From positions 1 through 25,765 of the forward strand of contig BEHZ01000005.1 of the NCBI GenBank assembly GCA_002923335.1: a stretch of DNA of 25,765 nt, in the 5' to 3' direction. The translations under genes were made by a program, and so were the position numbers. Below, piece by piece: positions 6,876 to 14,916 of this stretch. Below the pieces are notes generated by a model. It did no database searches. It was given only the letters and a program-made list of their open reading frames with translations, and was not told the origin of the DNA. The DNA comes from a bacterium HR23. GTDB lineage: Bacteria > Chloroflexota > Dehalococcoidia > Lucifugimonadales > HRBIN23. Every line of letters begins with the position of its first letter. Position 1 is the stretch's first letter.

Positions 6876-7877
6876 TTAGGGGCGGAGGGCAAGGCGCTCG
6901 CCCACCTCCGGGTTGACCAGGTGCAGGGGCATGCGCCCCTGCAAGACCCGCACCACCTCTTCGGCGCACCGACGGGGCAAACCCGCCACCGCCCGGTCCG
7001 AGTAGTAGGCTGCATGGGGCGACAGGAGCACATTCTCCATCTTCAAAAGGGGGTTATGAGGGTCGGGTGGCTCCTGTTCCAGCACATCCAGCCCTGCCCC
7101 GGCGATCCACTTCTCCTGCAAGGCCCGCACCAGGGCCTTTTCGTCTATCACGCCCCCCCGCGCGGTGTTCACCAGGATGGCGGTAGGCTTCATCAGGCGC
7201 AAGGTCGCCTCGTTGAACATGTGGCGGGTCTCAGGGGTGAGGGGCGTATGGATGGAAACGAAGTCGGACTGGCGGAGCAGGTCATGGAAGGAGACGGGTT
7301 CCACCCCCTCCTCCTCAAAGACCGAGCGGGGGATGTAGGGGTCGCAGGCAATGATGCGGAACTCGAAGCCCTTGGCCCGTCGTGCGAAGGCCCGCCCAAT
7401 GCGCCCCAAGCCCACAATACCCAGGGTCTGCCCGTAAAGGTGGTGGACAGGGGGCTCAAGGGCGGAGCGCCAGCGGTTCTCCCGCACCGCCGTATCCAGG
7501 GCCTTCAGTTTGCGCACCAGCGCCAGGAGCAGGGCCAGGGCGTGAGTGGCAACCTCCCGTGTCCACAGGTCGGGCACGTTCACCACCGCAACCCCTGCTG
7601 CGGTGGCCGAGGGGACATCCACCGTGTCCACCCCCACACCCGTGCGCACCAGCACCTTGCACCGACGCAACCCCTGAAAAACCCGCCGGGTAAACGGCCC
7701 GCCCACGGCGATGATAGCGTCGGCATCCTCGGCGTAGCTCAGCACATCCTCCTCCGTTTGGGGTCGGGGAGCGGTGCGGAGTTCTGCCCCAATGGATGCC
7801 AGGATGCTCCGCTCCTCCTCTACATGCCGGTCGTTCATGGGGCCGAAGTGCACCACTGTGTAGCGCCGTGTGCTCAT
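6876..7877 (-). CDS. D-isomer-specific 2-hydroxyacid dehydrogenase (SerA/CtBP-like)
   Basis: 333 aa, NAD-dependent. The Rossmann loop GIVGLGRIG is at 153-161. The catalytic set is in place: Arg240 (NTARGG), Glu269 (LEQEP) and His288 (SPHAAY). It lacks the extra C-terminal ACT domain of long phosphoglycerate dehydrogenases, so the substrate could be phosphoglycerate/hydroxypyruvate, glyoxylate or another 2-oxo acid; the tail (GRMPLHLVNPEV) resembles the CtBP-like branch. An upstream open extension would overlap the divergent gene; the ATG at 7877 with AAGGAGG three bases upstream is the sensible start. It leads a minus-strand unit that includes the zinc-ribbon protein and MidA-like genes. Confidence 0.92.
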   Translation of the reverse strand: MSTRRYTVVHFGPMNDRHVEEERSILASIGAELRTAPRPQTEEDVLSYAEDADAIIAVGGPFTRRVFQGLRRCKVLVRTGVGVDTVDVPSATAAGVAVVNVPDLWTREVATHALALLLALVRKLKALDTAVRENRWRSALEPPVHHLYGQTLGIVGLGRIGRAFARRAKGFEFRIIACDPYIPRSVFEEEGVEPVSFHDLLRQSDFVSIHTPLTPETRHMFNEATLRLMKPTAILVNTARGGVIDEKALVRALQEKWIAGAGLDVLEQEPPDPHNPLLKMENVLLSPHAAYYSDRAVAGLPRRCAEEVVRVLQGRMPLHLVNPEVGERLALRP

Positions 7878-7959
7878 GCGCCTCCTTGCTGGGCAGGAGT
7901 TTACAGAGTAGTATGATACCGCACATCCCCGCCCCGGTGGGGGCACACAAGGAGGAGAT
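7878..7959. promoter_or_regulatory. Divergent promoter region with GTATGATAC palindrome
   Basis: 82 bp between divergent starts. It contains GTATGATAC at 7911-7919, which reads as a -10-like TATGAT on the plus strand (7912-7917) and TATCAT on the minus strand (7918-7913). Both placements would give leaders of about 30-36 bases for the flanking genes. No good -35 is visible on either strand. The plus-strand gene has a GGAGGAG ribosome site at its 3' end. Confidence 0.3.
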
Positions 7960-8736
7960 ATGCCCTTCGCCACCGTCAACCGCATCCGCCTTTACTACGA
8001 AGAGCACGGGCAGGGGTATCCGGTGGTCTTCACCCACGGCTATGCCGGCACCACCGTCTCCTGGAAGCCCCAGATACCTGCCCTCTCCCAGCGCCATCGC
8101 TTCATCATCTACGATATGCGGGGGCATGGACAAAGCGAAGCCCCCCACGACCCCAGCCTCTACTCTATGGAGGCGGTGGTGGAGGACCTTTACCAACTCC
8201 TGCGCCATTTGGGGGTGAGGGAGGCGGTGGTGGGGGGCCTCTCCCTGGGAGGCGTGGTCTCTATGCGCTTCGCTCTGGCCCACCCCGAGATGGTGAAGAG
8301 CCTCATCCTTATGGACACCGGCCCTGGCTACCGCAACCCCCAACGCCTGGCCGAATGGGATAGGCAGTGCGAGGAGCGGGCCCGTCTCTTGGAGCAAGGG
8401 GGCATGGAGGCCTTCATGCGCAGCCCCTATGCCGTGGACGACTACTATACGCCCCCTGAGGTGATGCGCCGACACGACCCCATCGGCCTGGCCCTGGTCA
8501 GCCGAAGGGTAATGGCCGGCATCCATATGCTCCCCCTGGAACGCATCACCGCCCCCACCCTTATCATCTGCGGGACACGGGACAAGAACTTTATCGCCGC
8601 GTCCTACTACATGGCTCAGAACATCAAGGGGGCGTTCCTCTCCTTCATCCCCAAGGCGGGGCACGGCTCCAACATTGACCAGCCTGAGATCTTCAACCTG
8701 CTGGTCCTACGCTGGCTGGAGGAGGTGGGCGTATAG
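7960..8736 (+). CDS. Alpha/beta hydrolase
   Basis: 258 aa alpha/beta-hydrolase-fold enzyme. The nucleophile elbow is GLSLGG with Ser95; the acid is Asp208 in CGTRDKN and the base is His235 in AGHGSN. The oxyanion region is HGYAG at 26-30. The family covers esterases, haloperoxidase-like, carbon-carbon hydrolases and lactonases; the sequence does not fix the substrate. The ATG at 7960 is preceded by AAGGAGGAG. It is followed immediately by the PPOX gene and is likely co-transcribed with it. Confidence 0.93.
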   Translation: MPFATVNRIRLYYEEHGQGYPVVFTHGYAGTTVSWKPQIPALSQRHRFIIYDMRGHGQSEAPHDPSLYSMEAVVEDLYQLLRHLGVREAVVGGLSLGGVVSMRFALAHPEMVKSLILMDTGPGYRNPQRLAEWDRQCEERARLLEQGGMEAFMRSPYAVDDYYTPPEVMRRHDPIGLALVSRRVMAGIHMLPLERITAPTLIICGTRDKNFIAASYYMAQNIKGAFLSFIPKAGHGSNIDQPEIFNLLVLRWLEEVGV

Positions 8737-8756
8737 AGGAGCACCTGTGGCGTTTC

Positions 8757-9164
8757 GTGGCAGAGGCACGGCGGGGATACCTGGCCACCGCTGACCGCAT
8801 GGCCCGCCCCCATCTGGTGCCGGTGGTCTTTGTCCTCCTGGGGCGTCGCCTTTTTATCCCCCTGGACGCCAAGCCCAAGCGTGTGGCCCCCCTGGCTCTC
8901 CAGCGGGTGCGCAATATCCAGGCCAATCCCCGGGTGGCCTTCCTGGTGGACCGCTGGGAGGAGGATTGGGGACGACTGGGCTATGTGCTCCTGCAGGGGA
9001 AGGCGTCTCTGGTGCAGGAGGGGGAGGTCTACCGGCAGGCCCTGCTGTCCCTGGAGCAGAAATACCCCCAATACCGCTCCCTGCCTCTGGGCACCCCTCC
9101 CCTTATCGTGGTAGAGATAGAGCACGCCTACCCCTGGGGCACCCTGGAGGAGCCGGCTACCTGA
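8757..9164 (+). CDS. PPOX-class (pyridoxamine oxidase-fold) F420/flavin-dependent protein
   Basis: About 135 aa, split-barrel flavin/F420-binding fold. Typical segments are ARRGYLATADRMARPHLVPV at the N-terminus, then RVRNIQANPRVAFLVDRWEE and GYVLLQGKASLV. It resembles the Rv0121-like group of probable F420-dependent enzymes, but the cofactor cannot be proved from sequence. The start is uncertain: GTG at 8757 lies 15 bases from the nearest ribosome site (GAGGAG at 8736-8741), while an in-frame CTG at 8745 sits three bases after it and would add four residues (LWRF), in keeping with family N-termini. The 3' end overlaps the convergent transporter gene by 8 bases. Confidence 0.85.
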   Translation: MAEARRGYLATADRMARPHLVPVVFVLLGRRLFIPLDAKPKRVAPLALQRVRNIQANPRVAFLVDRWEEDWGRLGYVLLQGKASLVQEGEVYRQALLSLEQKYPQYRSLPLGTPPLIVVEIEHAYPWGTLEEPAT

Positions 9165-9858
9165 GCACCCGTAGGGGGTGCCAGGTGAGGTCGTAGTCAT
9201 AGGTGTCCAGCCCTTCACAGCGCTTCAGGTAGCCCACCACCAGATAGGTGAAGGGCGTGGCCAGAGCCTCGTAAAGGCACTTGGCCAGCCACTGGGCGAT
9301 AACCACCTGCACCAGCAGGCCCGCGCCTACCGTCCCCACAAAGGCGATGGTGATGAACACCAAGGAATCCAAGCCCTCCCCTACCAGAGTGGAGGTAATG
9401 GTGCGAAGCCAGAGCCATCGCCCCCGTGTGGCCACCTTCAAACGGGCCAGCACCAGGGCGTTGGACAACTCCCCCACGAGGTAGCCGGCGAAGGACGCCC
9501 CCACCAGGCGGGGGGTGTAGCCCAGAATGCGCTGGTAGGCCTCCTGCCCGTCCCAGCCGGGGGCCGGGGGGATAAGCCCCCCCAGCCAGAAGAACAGCAC
9601 CGCTACCCCATTGCACAAGAACCCCACCCATATCACCGCCCGAGCGGTGCGGTAGCCGTAGACCTCCGTCAACACATCGTTGAGGATGTAACTGAGGGGG
9701 AAGATAAGGACCCCGGCCGGCAGGATAACCATGGCCCTTCCACCCCATGGCAGGGGCACCTGGGCCACCTGGAACAACTTCACCGCGATGATGTTGGCGG
9801 TGATAAGCGCGGTTACGAAAAGGGTGCAAACTGTCAGGAAGGGCCGAGACACCCCCAT
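9157..9858 (-). CDS. yhhQ: Queuosine precursor transporter (YhhQ/QPTR, DUF165 family)
   Basis: 233 aa membrane protein with about six helices. Family features include LTVCTLFVTALITANIIAVK, the FPLSYILNDVLTEVYGYR stretch, AGYLVGELSNALVLARLK, and STLVGEGLDSLVFI. YhhQ-type proteins import preQ0/preQ1 or related deazaguanines. The preceding gene in the same orientation encodes QueF, which supports this substrate. The open frame extends to a TTG at 9888, but I prefer ATG 9858, which has AGGGAG 10 bases upstream and begins near the first hydrophobic segment. The 92-base leader before it can fold into several small hairpins. Confidence 0.92.
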   Translation of the reverse strand: MGVSRPFLTVCTLFVTALITANIIAVKLFQVAQVPLPWGGRAMVILPAGVLIFPLSYILNDVLTEVYGYRTARAVIWVGFLCNGVAVLFFWLGGLIPPAPGWDGQEAYQRILGYTPRLVGASFAGYLVGELSNALVLARLKVATRGRWLWLRTITSTLVGEGLDSLVFITIAFVGTVGAGLLVQVVIAQWLAKCLYEALATPFTYLVVGYLKRCEGLDTYDYDLTWHPLRVLR

Positions 9859-9950
9859 CCGCTCGTTACTCCCTATTCCCCTCCGCAAAAGGAGGCACGG
9901 GTGCGATGCAGGCTACCGCATCCGTCGGTAAAAGGACGGGCGGACATTAC
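9859..9950 (-). promoter_or_regulatory. Structured leader between queF and yhhQ
   Basis: In the RNA sense (minus strand), three 5-bp hairpins can be drawn in series: CCGUC/GACGG (9939-9935 with 9926-9922), GAUGC/GCAUC (9922-9918 with 9909-9905; it shares one base with the first) and CCUCC/GGAGG (9895-9891 with 9884-9880). The last one masks a GGAGGGG that could act as a ribosome site. The position before a preQ0/preQ1 transporter is where preQ1 riboswitches occur, but I cannot match any known preQ1 class by eye. This is a candidate only. Confidence 0.25.
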
Positions 9951-10385
9951 CTAGCGCTCTGCCTCCGGCTCCCGATACTCCACCGTTACGGTGGTATGGA
10001 TGCCCCCCCGCACCTTGTAGTCCAGACACACCTTTATCCAGCGGGGACGGCACAGGGCGACCAGGTCCTGCAGGATACGGTTGGCGGCGTGCTCCTGCAC
10101 AATCCCCACATCCCGGAAGGAGAGGAGGTAGTATTTCAGGGATTTCAGTTCCACGCACTTCTCCCGCGGCACATAGGTGATGGTCAGCCTGCCGTAGTCG
10201 GGGAGGCCCGTCCAAGGGCAGACGGCGGTAAACTCGTCGGTCTCAATGACGACCTCCGCAGGCTGGTGGGGATACTCGTAGTCAAAGGCCAACAGGCAAG
10301 AGGTGTCAATGGCTTCCTCGCCCTTGACGGCCAGTTTGCGGTCTAGGCGCTCGTAGCGCTCTTGCAGGTCGGGGATGCGGGCCAT
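9951..10385 (-). CDS. queF: NADPH-dependent 7-cyano-7-deazaguanine (preQ0) reductase
   Basis: 144 aa, the short unimodular YkvM-type QueF. It reduces the nitrile of preQ0 to the amine preQ1 in queuosine biosynthesis. The catalytic Cys is in FTAVCPWTGLPDYG, with the following Asp in place, and the QueF motif ELKSLKYYLLSFRD and the GGIHTTV segment are present. The ATG at 10385 has GGGAGG seven bases upstream. It lies 12 bases after the DinB-like gene and upstream of yhhQ. No queC, queD or queE is in the window, consistent with precursor salvage. Confidence 0.96.
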   Translation of the reverse strand: MARIPDLQERYERLDRKLAVKGEEAIDTSCLLAFDYEYPHQPAEVVIETDEFTAVCPWTGLPDYGRLTITYVPREKCVELKSLKYYLLSFRDVGIVQEHAANRILQDLVALCRPRWIKVCLDYKVRGGIHTTVTVEYREPEAER

Positions 10386-10397
10386 AGAAGCGCCTCC

Positions 10398-10856
10398 CTA
10401 CGCCCCCTTGCCTTGCAGTTGGGCGATGTGCTCCCACCAGTGGTTAGCGATGCGTTCCAAACGCTGACGCCCCGTCTGGGTGGTGCCATCCACCCGCACG
10501 AGAACCACCTGGTCCAGGTCCCCCAGAGAGCGCACCGCCTGCATCAGACGCTGATGCACCTGGCGGGCCTCCTCCACCAGTTGCGCCAGGGACTTGCCCG
10601 CCCGCTGGGCCACCGCCTGGGCGTTCAACTCATCCGTTGGGGCGGTGGTGCGCCGTGGGGAACCACCCCTGGCTACCGCTTCCATCCCCTCGGCAGTAGT
10701 CAGGTGCCAAAAAATGCAGTGGGCGAGGGTCTCCTTGGCCCCCCACACCCCTACCTTGCCAGGGGCCTTTCCCCCTGCGGTGGCATACCAGGTGAGGGCC
10801 TCCTGGATACGACGGTCAAACTCCTGAACAAGGGTATCCTGTGCTGAGGTCGCCAT
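10398..10856 (-). CDS. DinB-like four-helix metal-binding protein
   Basis: 152 aa. The GVWGAKETLAHCIFWH segment and the C-terminal HWWEHIAQL give the likely metal ligands His46, His139 and His143, the arrangement of the DinB/DfsB/maleylpyruvate-isomerase-like superfamily. These proteins include thiol transferases (bacillithiol, mycothiol) and many of unknown role. The ATG at 10856 has a GAGGAGG site. It lies 63 bp after the gamma-glutamyltransferase gene and 12 bp before queF; its functional link to either is unclear. Confidence 0.8.
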   Translation of the reverse strand: MATSAQDTLVQEFDRRIQEALTWYATAGGKAPGKVGVWGAKETLAHCIFWHLTTAEGMEAVARGGSPRRTTAPTDELNAQAVAQRAGKSLAQLVEEARQVHQRLMQAVRSLGDLDQVVLVRVDGTTQTGRQRLERIANHWWEHIAQLQGKGA

Positions 10857-10919
10857 GGCACTCCTCCTCAGGTCAATCTTACACCACCTATTTGCGCTCC
10901 CCGCCCCCTCGGCCCGCTC

Positions 10920-12668
10920 CTAAAACCCCATGGCCTCCGCCCGCCGGAACACGTCCACCCCTGCCCGCACCACCCCCTGCCGATAATCCACCTGGAGGGC
11001 GAGGGGTGTGGCGAAGTTGATATCGGCGGGGGTCTCTTCCGCCACCAGCACCGTGTGCCCCCGCTGGCGCAGACCCTCGGCCACTTCCTCCCCCAAACGG
11101 GAGTCCACCAGCACCTCGGCACCGCTTGCATCTATGCGAGGCTGGGCCACCGCCTCCTGGGGCCGCATCCCAAACGCCACCATGTTCAGGAAGACCTGGG
11201 TATTGCAGTCAATGATGCGCCGTCCGCCAGGTGCGCCCAGCGCCAGGGTAGGGCGCCCCCCTTGCTTCACCAGGAGCGGAGCCATGTTCACCAGGGGGCG
11301 TTTCCAGGGGGCGATGGAGTTAGCGGTGCCCGGCTTGGGGTTGAACCAGAGCATGGCATTGTTCCACAGGATACCCAGCCCCTTGCTCACCACCTTGGAA
11401 CCGAAGAGGCTCACCGCCGTCTGGGTGCAGGAGACCAGATTGCGCTCCCGGTCCGTAACACAGAAATGGGTGGTGCAGTCGCCGTCGGCGGGGAACGAGG
11501 AGGCAATGGTAGAGGCGGGGCGGGGACGTTCCTCGTAGGCCCAAGGGTCGTGGAGCGCGCGCCCCTCGTAATAGACCCAGGGCACTCGGTCCTGCAGAAG
11601 GGGCAAGCCCCTGCGCTCCGGGCGTATGGTCCCGGCAATAGCGCGGGCATACTCCTTGGACAGGAGACCCCGCAGGGGCACCGGCACCGCCTCCGGGTCC
11701 GCCAGGTAGTGGTAGCGGTCGGCGAAGGCGTGGCCAGCCGACTCGGCATAGATGTGGAGGTAATCCACGGTGTTATGGCCCAACCCCGGCAGGTCAAAAC
11801 CCTCCAGGATGTTGAGGGTTTGGAGGGCAGTGATGCTCCCATTGGCACCCCAGGGGGCCAGGACCTCGGCATCCCGCCAGGGAAGACGCAAGGGGGCACG
11901 CACCTCCGCCGTATACTGCTCCAGGTCGGCACGGGTAATAAGGCCCCCGTTGGCACGCATATCCGCCGCAATGGCGGAGGCGATATCCCCCTTGTAGAAG
12001 ACATCGGGGCCATAGCGGGCGATGGCCTTCAGCACCTCCGCCAGGTCTCGCTGAACGAGGCGCTCGGCAGGCTTGGGGGAACTGGTGGGCGGACGCCCGT
12101 AGGGGAGGAAGACCTCGCAGGATGAGGGGAAGCGCTGAAAGTCCTCCATGGCGTTGCTAATGCAAAGGGCCAGATACCAGTTCACCTCAAAGCCCTGCTC
12201 AGCATAGTGGATGGCCGGCTCTAACAGGAAAGTGAGGGGCAAGGAGCCGTAAAGCCGATGGGCCAAGCACAGCCCCGCCACCGTGCCCGGAACACCAATG
12301 GAGCGATAGCCCACCTCATTGGCACGTTCCTCCACCTCGTAGAGGCCGATAAGGGCCGGGCCCTCCCCCACAATGCGATACATATCAGGGCGGGCCGAGA
12401 GAGGGGCACGGGGGGCGTAATCAATGACCACTTCCTCGCCCCGTGAGGGCAGGGCGATGAGCATATACCCCACGCCGGCGATGCAGGTCATCATCGGCTC
12501 CACTACGCAAAGGGTGAAGCCCACCGCCACGGCTGCGTCTACTGCGTTACCCCCCTGCTTGAGCACCTCCAGCCCCACCTGGGTGGCCAGGGGGTCTTTG
12601 GTGGCCACCGCTCCATGGACCGCCACCACCTCTTCTCGTTGGGGATGCCAAACACTCCGCAGAGCCAA
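10920..12668 (-). CDS. Gamma-glutamyltransferase family protein (Ntn hydrolase)
   Basis: 582 aa, similar in length to GGT precursors. Features include GGNAVDAAVAVGF near 39-51, the autoprocessing site with catalytic Thr399 at DGDCTTHFCVTD, and GILWNNAMLWFNPKPG with SIAPWKRPLVNMAP downstream. These proteins are made as a precursor and cleave themselves just before the Thr to give large and small subunits. No signal peptide is visible, so it is probably cytoplasmic, unlike E. coli Ggt. The start is TTG at 12668 with AGGAGGGG about five bases upstream; there is no closer ATG. It follows the ureohydrolase gene by 13 bases. The substrate (glutathione, gamma-glutamyl amines or others) is unknown. 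Confidence 0.92.
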   Translation of the reverse strand: MALRSVWHPQREEVVAVHGAVATKDPLATQVGLEVLKQGGNAVDAAVAVGFTLCVVEPMMTCIAGVGYMLIALPSRGEEVVIDYAPRAPLSARPDMYRIVGEGPALIGLYEVEERANEVGYRSIGVPGTVAGLCLAHRLYGSLPLTFLLEPAIHYAEQGFEVNWYLALCISNAMEDFQRFPSSCEVFLPYGRPPTSSPKPAERLVQRDLAEVLKAIARYGPDVFYKGDIASAIAADMRANGGLITRADLEQYTAEVRAPLRLPWRDAEVLAPWGANGSITALQTLNILEGFDLPGLGHNTVDYLHIYAESAGHAFADRYHYLADPEAVPVPLRGLLSKEYARAIAGTIRPERRGLPLLQDRVPWVYYEGRALHDPWAYEERPRPASTIASSFPADGDCTTHFCVTDRERNLVSCTQTAVSLFGSKVVSKGLGILWNNAMLWFNPKPGTANSIAPWKRPLVNMAPLLVKQGGRPTLALGAPGGRRIIDCNTQVFLNMVAFGMRPQEAVAQPRIDASGAEVLVDSRLGEEVAEGLRQRGHTVLVAEETPADINFATPLALQVDYRQGVVRAGVDVFRRAEAMGF

Positions 12669-12681
12669 TTCCCCTCCTTTC

Positions 12682-13635
12682 CTAGCGTGGGTCGGGTGGG
12701 AAAACCGCCGCTAACACGTCCACGATAAGCCGTCCCGCCGTTAGGGCGGTGACCTGGGCGTGGTCGTATTCGGGGGCCACCTCCACCAGGTCAAACCCCA
12801 CCACCTTCCCCCGCTTTACCACCTCCCGCAGGAAATCCCGCACCTCTAGGTAAGTGAGGCCGCCCACGACCGGCGTGCCCGTGCCTGGTGCAACGGGGGG
12901 GTCCAGCACATCAATGTCCAGGCTGATGTAGAGGAAGGGAGAGGGGGGAACCAGACGAGCCGACTCCTTCGGCCCCAGTTGCCGGAAGCGGTCAGCGGAG
13001 AGGATGAGGTTCCCCCGCTGACGGGCCTCCTCCACCGGGCGACGGCGCACCGCCCGAATACCGATGTGGCTGATAGGCCCCACGAAGGGCAGTTCTGCAC
13101 ACCGACGCATGGGACTCCCGTGGTAGTAGAGCACTCCCTGATAGTCGTGGGTGTAGTCCAGGTGAGCATCCAGGTGCACGATGCCCAGGGGAGCATAGCC
13201 CTCCAGCCCCCGCACCACCGGGAAGGTAATGGAATGGTCGCCCCCCACCACCACGGGGAACGCCCCCTTCTGCACCACACGGCGAACGGTGCGGGTCAGG
13301 CGGTCAAAGGCCAGGTCCACATTGGAGGGGGCTACATTGATGTCCCCTAAATCGGCCATAGTGACGCCCCGCAGAACCTCGGTGCCCAGGTCTACCTCGT
13401 AAAGCCCCCCGGCGGGGGCAGGCTCTGGCTCAAAGGGCGAGAGGTAATCATAGACACGGGCGTCCCGCACGGCGTTGGGGCCAAAGCGGGCCCCAGGGCG
13501 GTTGGTCGTCCCCTGGTCAAAGGGCACACCGATAAAAGCCACCCGGGCCTCCAGGCGCTCCACATCGTCGCATAGCGGGACGCCGAAAAAGGAGCGGCGT
13601 AGAGGGCGCACATCGGGCCAATGAGCGCGGTTCAT
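12682..13635 (-). CDS. Agmatinase-family ureohydrolase
   Basis: 317 aa binuclear-Mn ureohydrolase. The metal ligands are present: His134 (GGDHSI), Asp156, His158 and Asp160 (LDAHLDYT) and Asp240/Asp242 (SLDIDVLDPP). The sequence after these, PVAPGTGTPVVGGLT, is typical of the agmatinase branch rather than arginase. The likely reaction is agmatine to putrescine plus urea, but related members act on guanidinobutyrate, guanidine or formimidoylglutamate, so the substrate is tentative. The ATG at 13635 has a GGAGGGG ribosome site. It is the first gene of the minus-strand unit that continues to GGT. Confidence 0.93.
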   Translation of the reverse strand: MNRAHWPDVRPLRRSFFGVPLCDDVERLEARVAFIGVPFDQGTTNRPGARFGPNAVRDARVYDYLSPFEPEPAPAGGLYEVDLGTEVLRGVTMADLGDINVAPSNVDLAFDRLTRTVRRVVQKGAFPVVVGGDHSITFPVVRGLEGYAPLGIVHLDAHLDYTHDYQGVLYYHGSPMRRCAELPFVGPISHIGIRAVRRRPVEEARQRGNLILSADRFRQLGPKESARLVPPSPFLYISLDIDVLDPPVAPGTGTPVVGGLTYLEVRDFLREVVKRGKVVGFDLVEVAPEYDHAQVTALTAGRLIVDVLAAVFPPDPR

Positions 13636-13686
13636 ATCCCCTCCATTTGCCCTCAGCGCCCATCCTAAGACGGATGGGGGACGGCG

Positions 13687-14916
13687 TCAAAGGGCGCGCC
13701 CCCTACCTTCCACGCCCTCCTCCGGCACCGCCCAAAGGATAGCCCACCCCACTGCCACACACAGCGCCCCCAGGAAGAAGGCCCCCTCTAGGGAGCCGGT
13801 TATGTCCAGGATACGGCCGCTGACCACAGGGGCGACGATGGAACTCCCCACTGCCAGGGCGTTGATGCCGGCGATGGCGGTCCCCACTCCCAGGTCGGGG
13901 CGCTTGAGGGCCATATCCCCCGCCCAGGAGACGATAAGGGGGTTGAGGGCCAGTGCCCCTGTAAGCCCAAATCCCCCTAAAGCCAGGGCCAATAGGGCGG
14001 GCTGGCGCAGGAGAGCCACGCCCACTAAACTGGCAACGGTAAAGGGCAAAAGCACGCCCAGCAATCTGCGCCTCCCCAGCCTGTCGGAGAGACGCCCCCA
14101 GGTGAGTGCCCCCACCACCCCGGGCAGAGCCACCACAGCGGAATACAGCCCCGCCTGCCGAAGGTTTAGCCCGCGCTCCTGATAGAGGAAACTGGGCGCC
14201 CACGTGAGGGTTACCCACTGGCTCCACAGGATAAAGAAGGAGGCGATGCCCAGCAACACCAGCCCCCGATGCCTGAAGAGGCGCCCTAAACTCCCCGCCG
14301 GTCCTGCCGACATGGGGCGCCCCTGCACCCCTACCCAGAACATGGGGAGCAGAGCAAGGGTGCAAAACCCCAAGAGCACGAAGGGGCCCCGCCACGACCC
14401 CATAGCCTGATACAGTAGGGGCGGAAGGGAAAGCCCCAACGCCAACCCCGACGCCATGCCCACGGTTACAATGGCACTGCTGACACCCCGACGCTCCGGC
14501 GTCACACTGCTCACCGTGATGCCATAAGAAGTGGAATAATACGCCCCCGCACCCACGGCGTGCAGAGCCACGAACACCAAGAGCAGGGGATAGGAACGGG
14601 CCAGGAGGCCAATGGCCAGCATCCCCAGTCCCGCCAGGGCATACATGGCCATCAGCACCCGCTTCAGGCCAAAGCGGTCGCCCAGCACCCCCGAGGGCAT
14701 CTGCAACGCCACATAGGTGAAGAAGTAGGCGCTGGCGATGGCCCCCTGCTGAGTGCCGGTCAGGCGGAACTCTTTGCCGATAACGGGGAGAAGGGGGTAA
14801 AGGGTGGTGCGGTCCAGGTAAATAAATACCCACCCCAACGCCAAAGTCAACACCGTCGCCAACATCCGCACGGGAAAGGCGACGGCGGGCACGGTGGGCA
14901 GGCCCGATGTTGCCAT
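13687..14916 (-). CDS. Major facilitator superfamily transporter
   Basis: 409 aa with about 12 hydrophobic helices. The loop after helix 2 is GVLGDRFGLKRVL, the MFS motif A, and its counterpart WGRLSDRLGRRRLLG is in the second half. Asp in helix 1 (YLDRTTLYPLLP) resembles anion:cation symporter and oxalate/formate-type carriers. The substrate is unknown. The open frame extends about 89 codons upstream but ATG 14916 (after GAGGGG) matches the family N-terminus. It stands alone: the next gene to the right is divergent. Confidence 0.93.
   Translation of the reverse strand: MATSGLPTVPAVAFPVRMLATVLTLALGWVFIYLDRTTLYPLLPVIGKEFRLTGTQQGAIASAYFFTYVALQMPSGVLGDRFGLKRVLMAMYALAGLGMLAIGLLARSYPLLLVFVALHAVGAGAYYSTSYGITVSSVTPERRGVSSAIVTVGMASGLALGLSLPPLLYQAMGSWRGPFVLLGFCTLALLPMFWVGVQGRPMSAGPAGSLGRLFRHRGLVLLGIASFFILWSQWVTLTWAPSFLYQERGLNLRQAGLYSAVVALPGVVGALTWGRLSDRLGRRRLLGVLLPFTVASLVGVALLRQPALLALALGGFGLTGALALNPLIVSWAGDMALKRPDLGVGTAIAGINALAVGSSIVAPVVSGRILDITGSLEGAFFLGALCVAVGWAILWAVPEEGVEGRGRAL

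Noticed and set aside
5724..7916. Plus-strand open frame of 730 codons opposite the methyltransferase and dehydrogenase genes
   Set aside because: It is antisense to two clear protein families, crosses gene boundaries, and has a Gly/Pro/His/Arg-rich composition typical of a GC-rich codon shadow.
9886..9888. TTG start for the queuosine transporter
   Set aside because: The TTG lies inside the CCTCC/GGAGG hairpin and has no upstream ribosome site; ATG 9858 is better placed.
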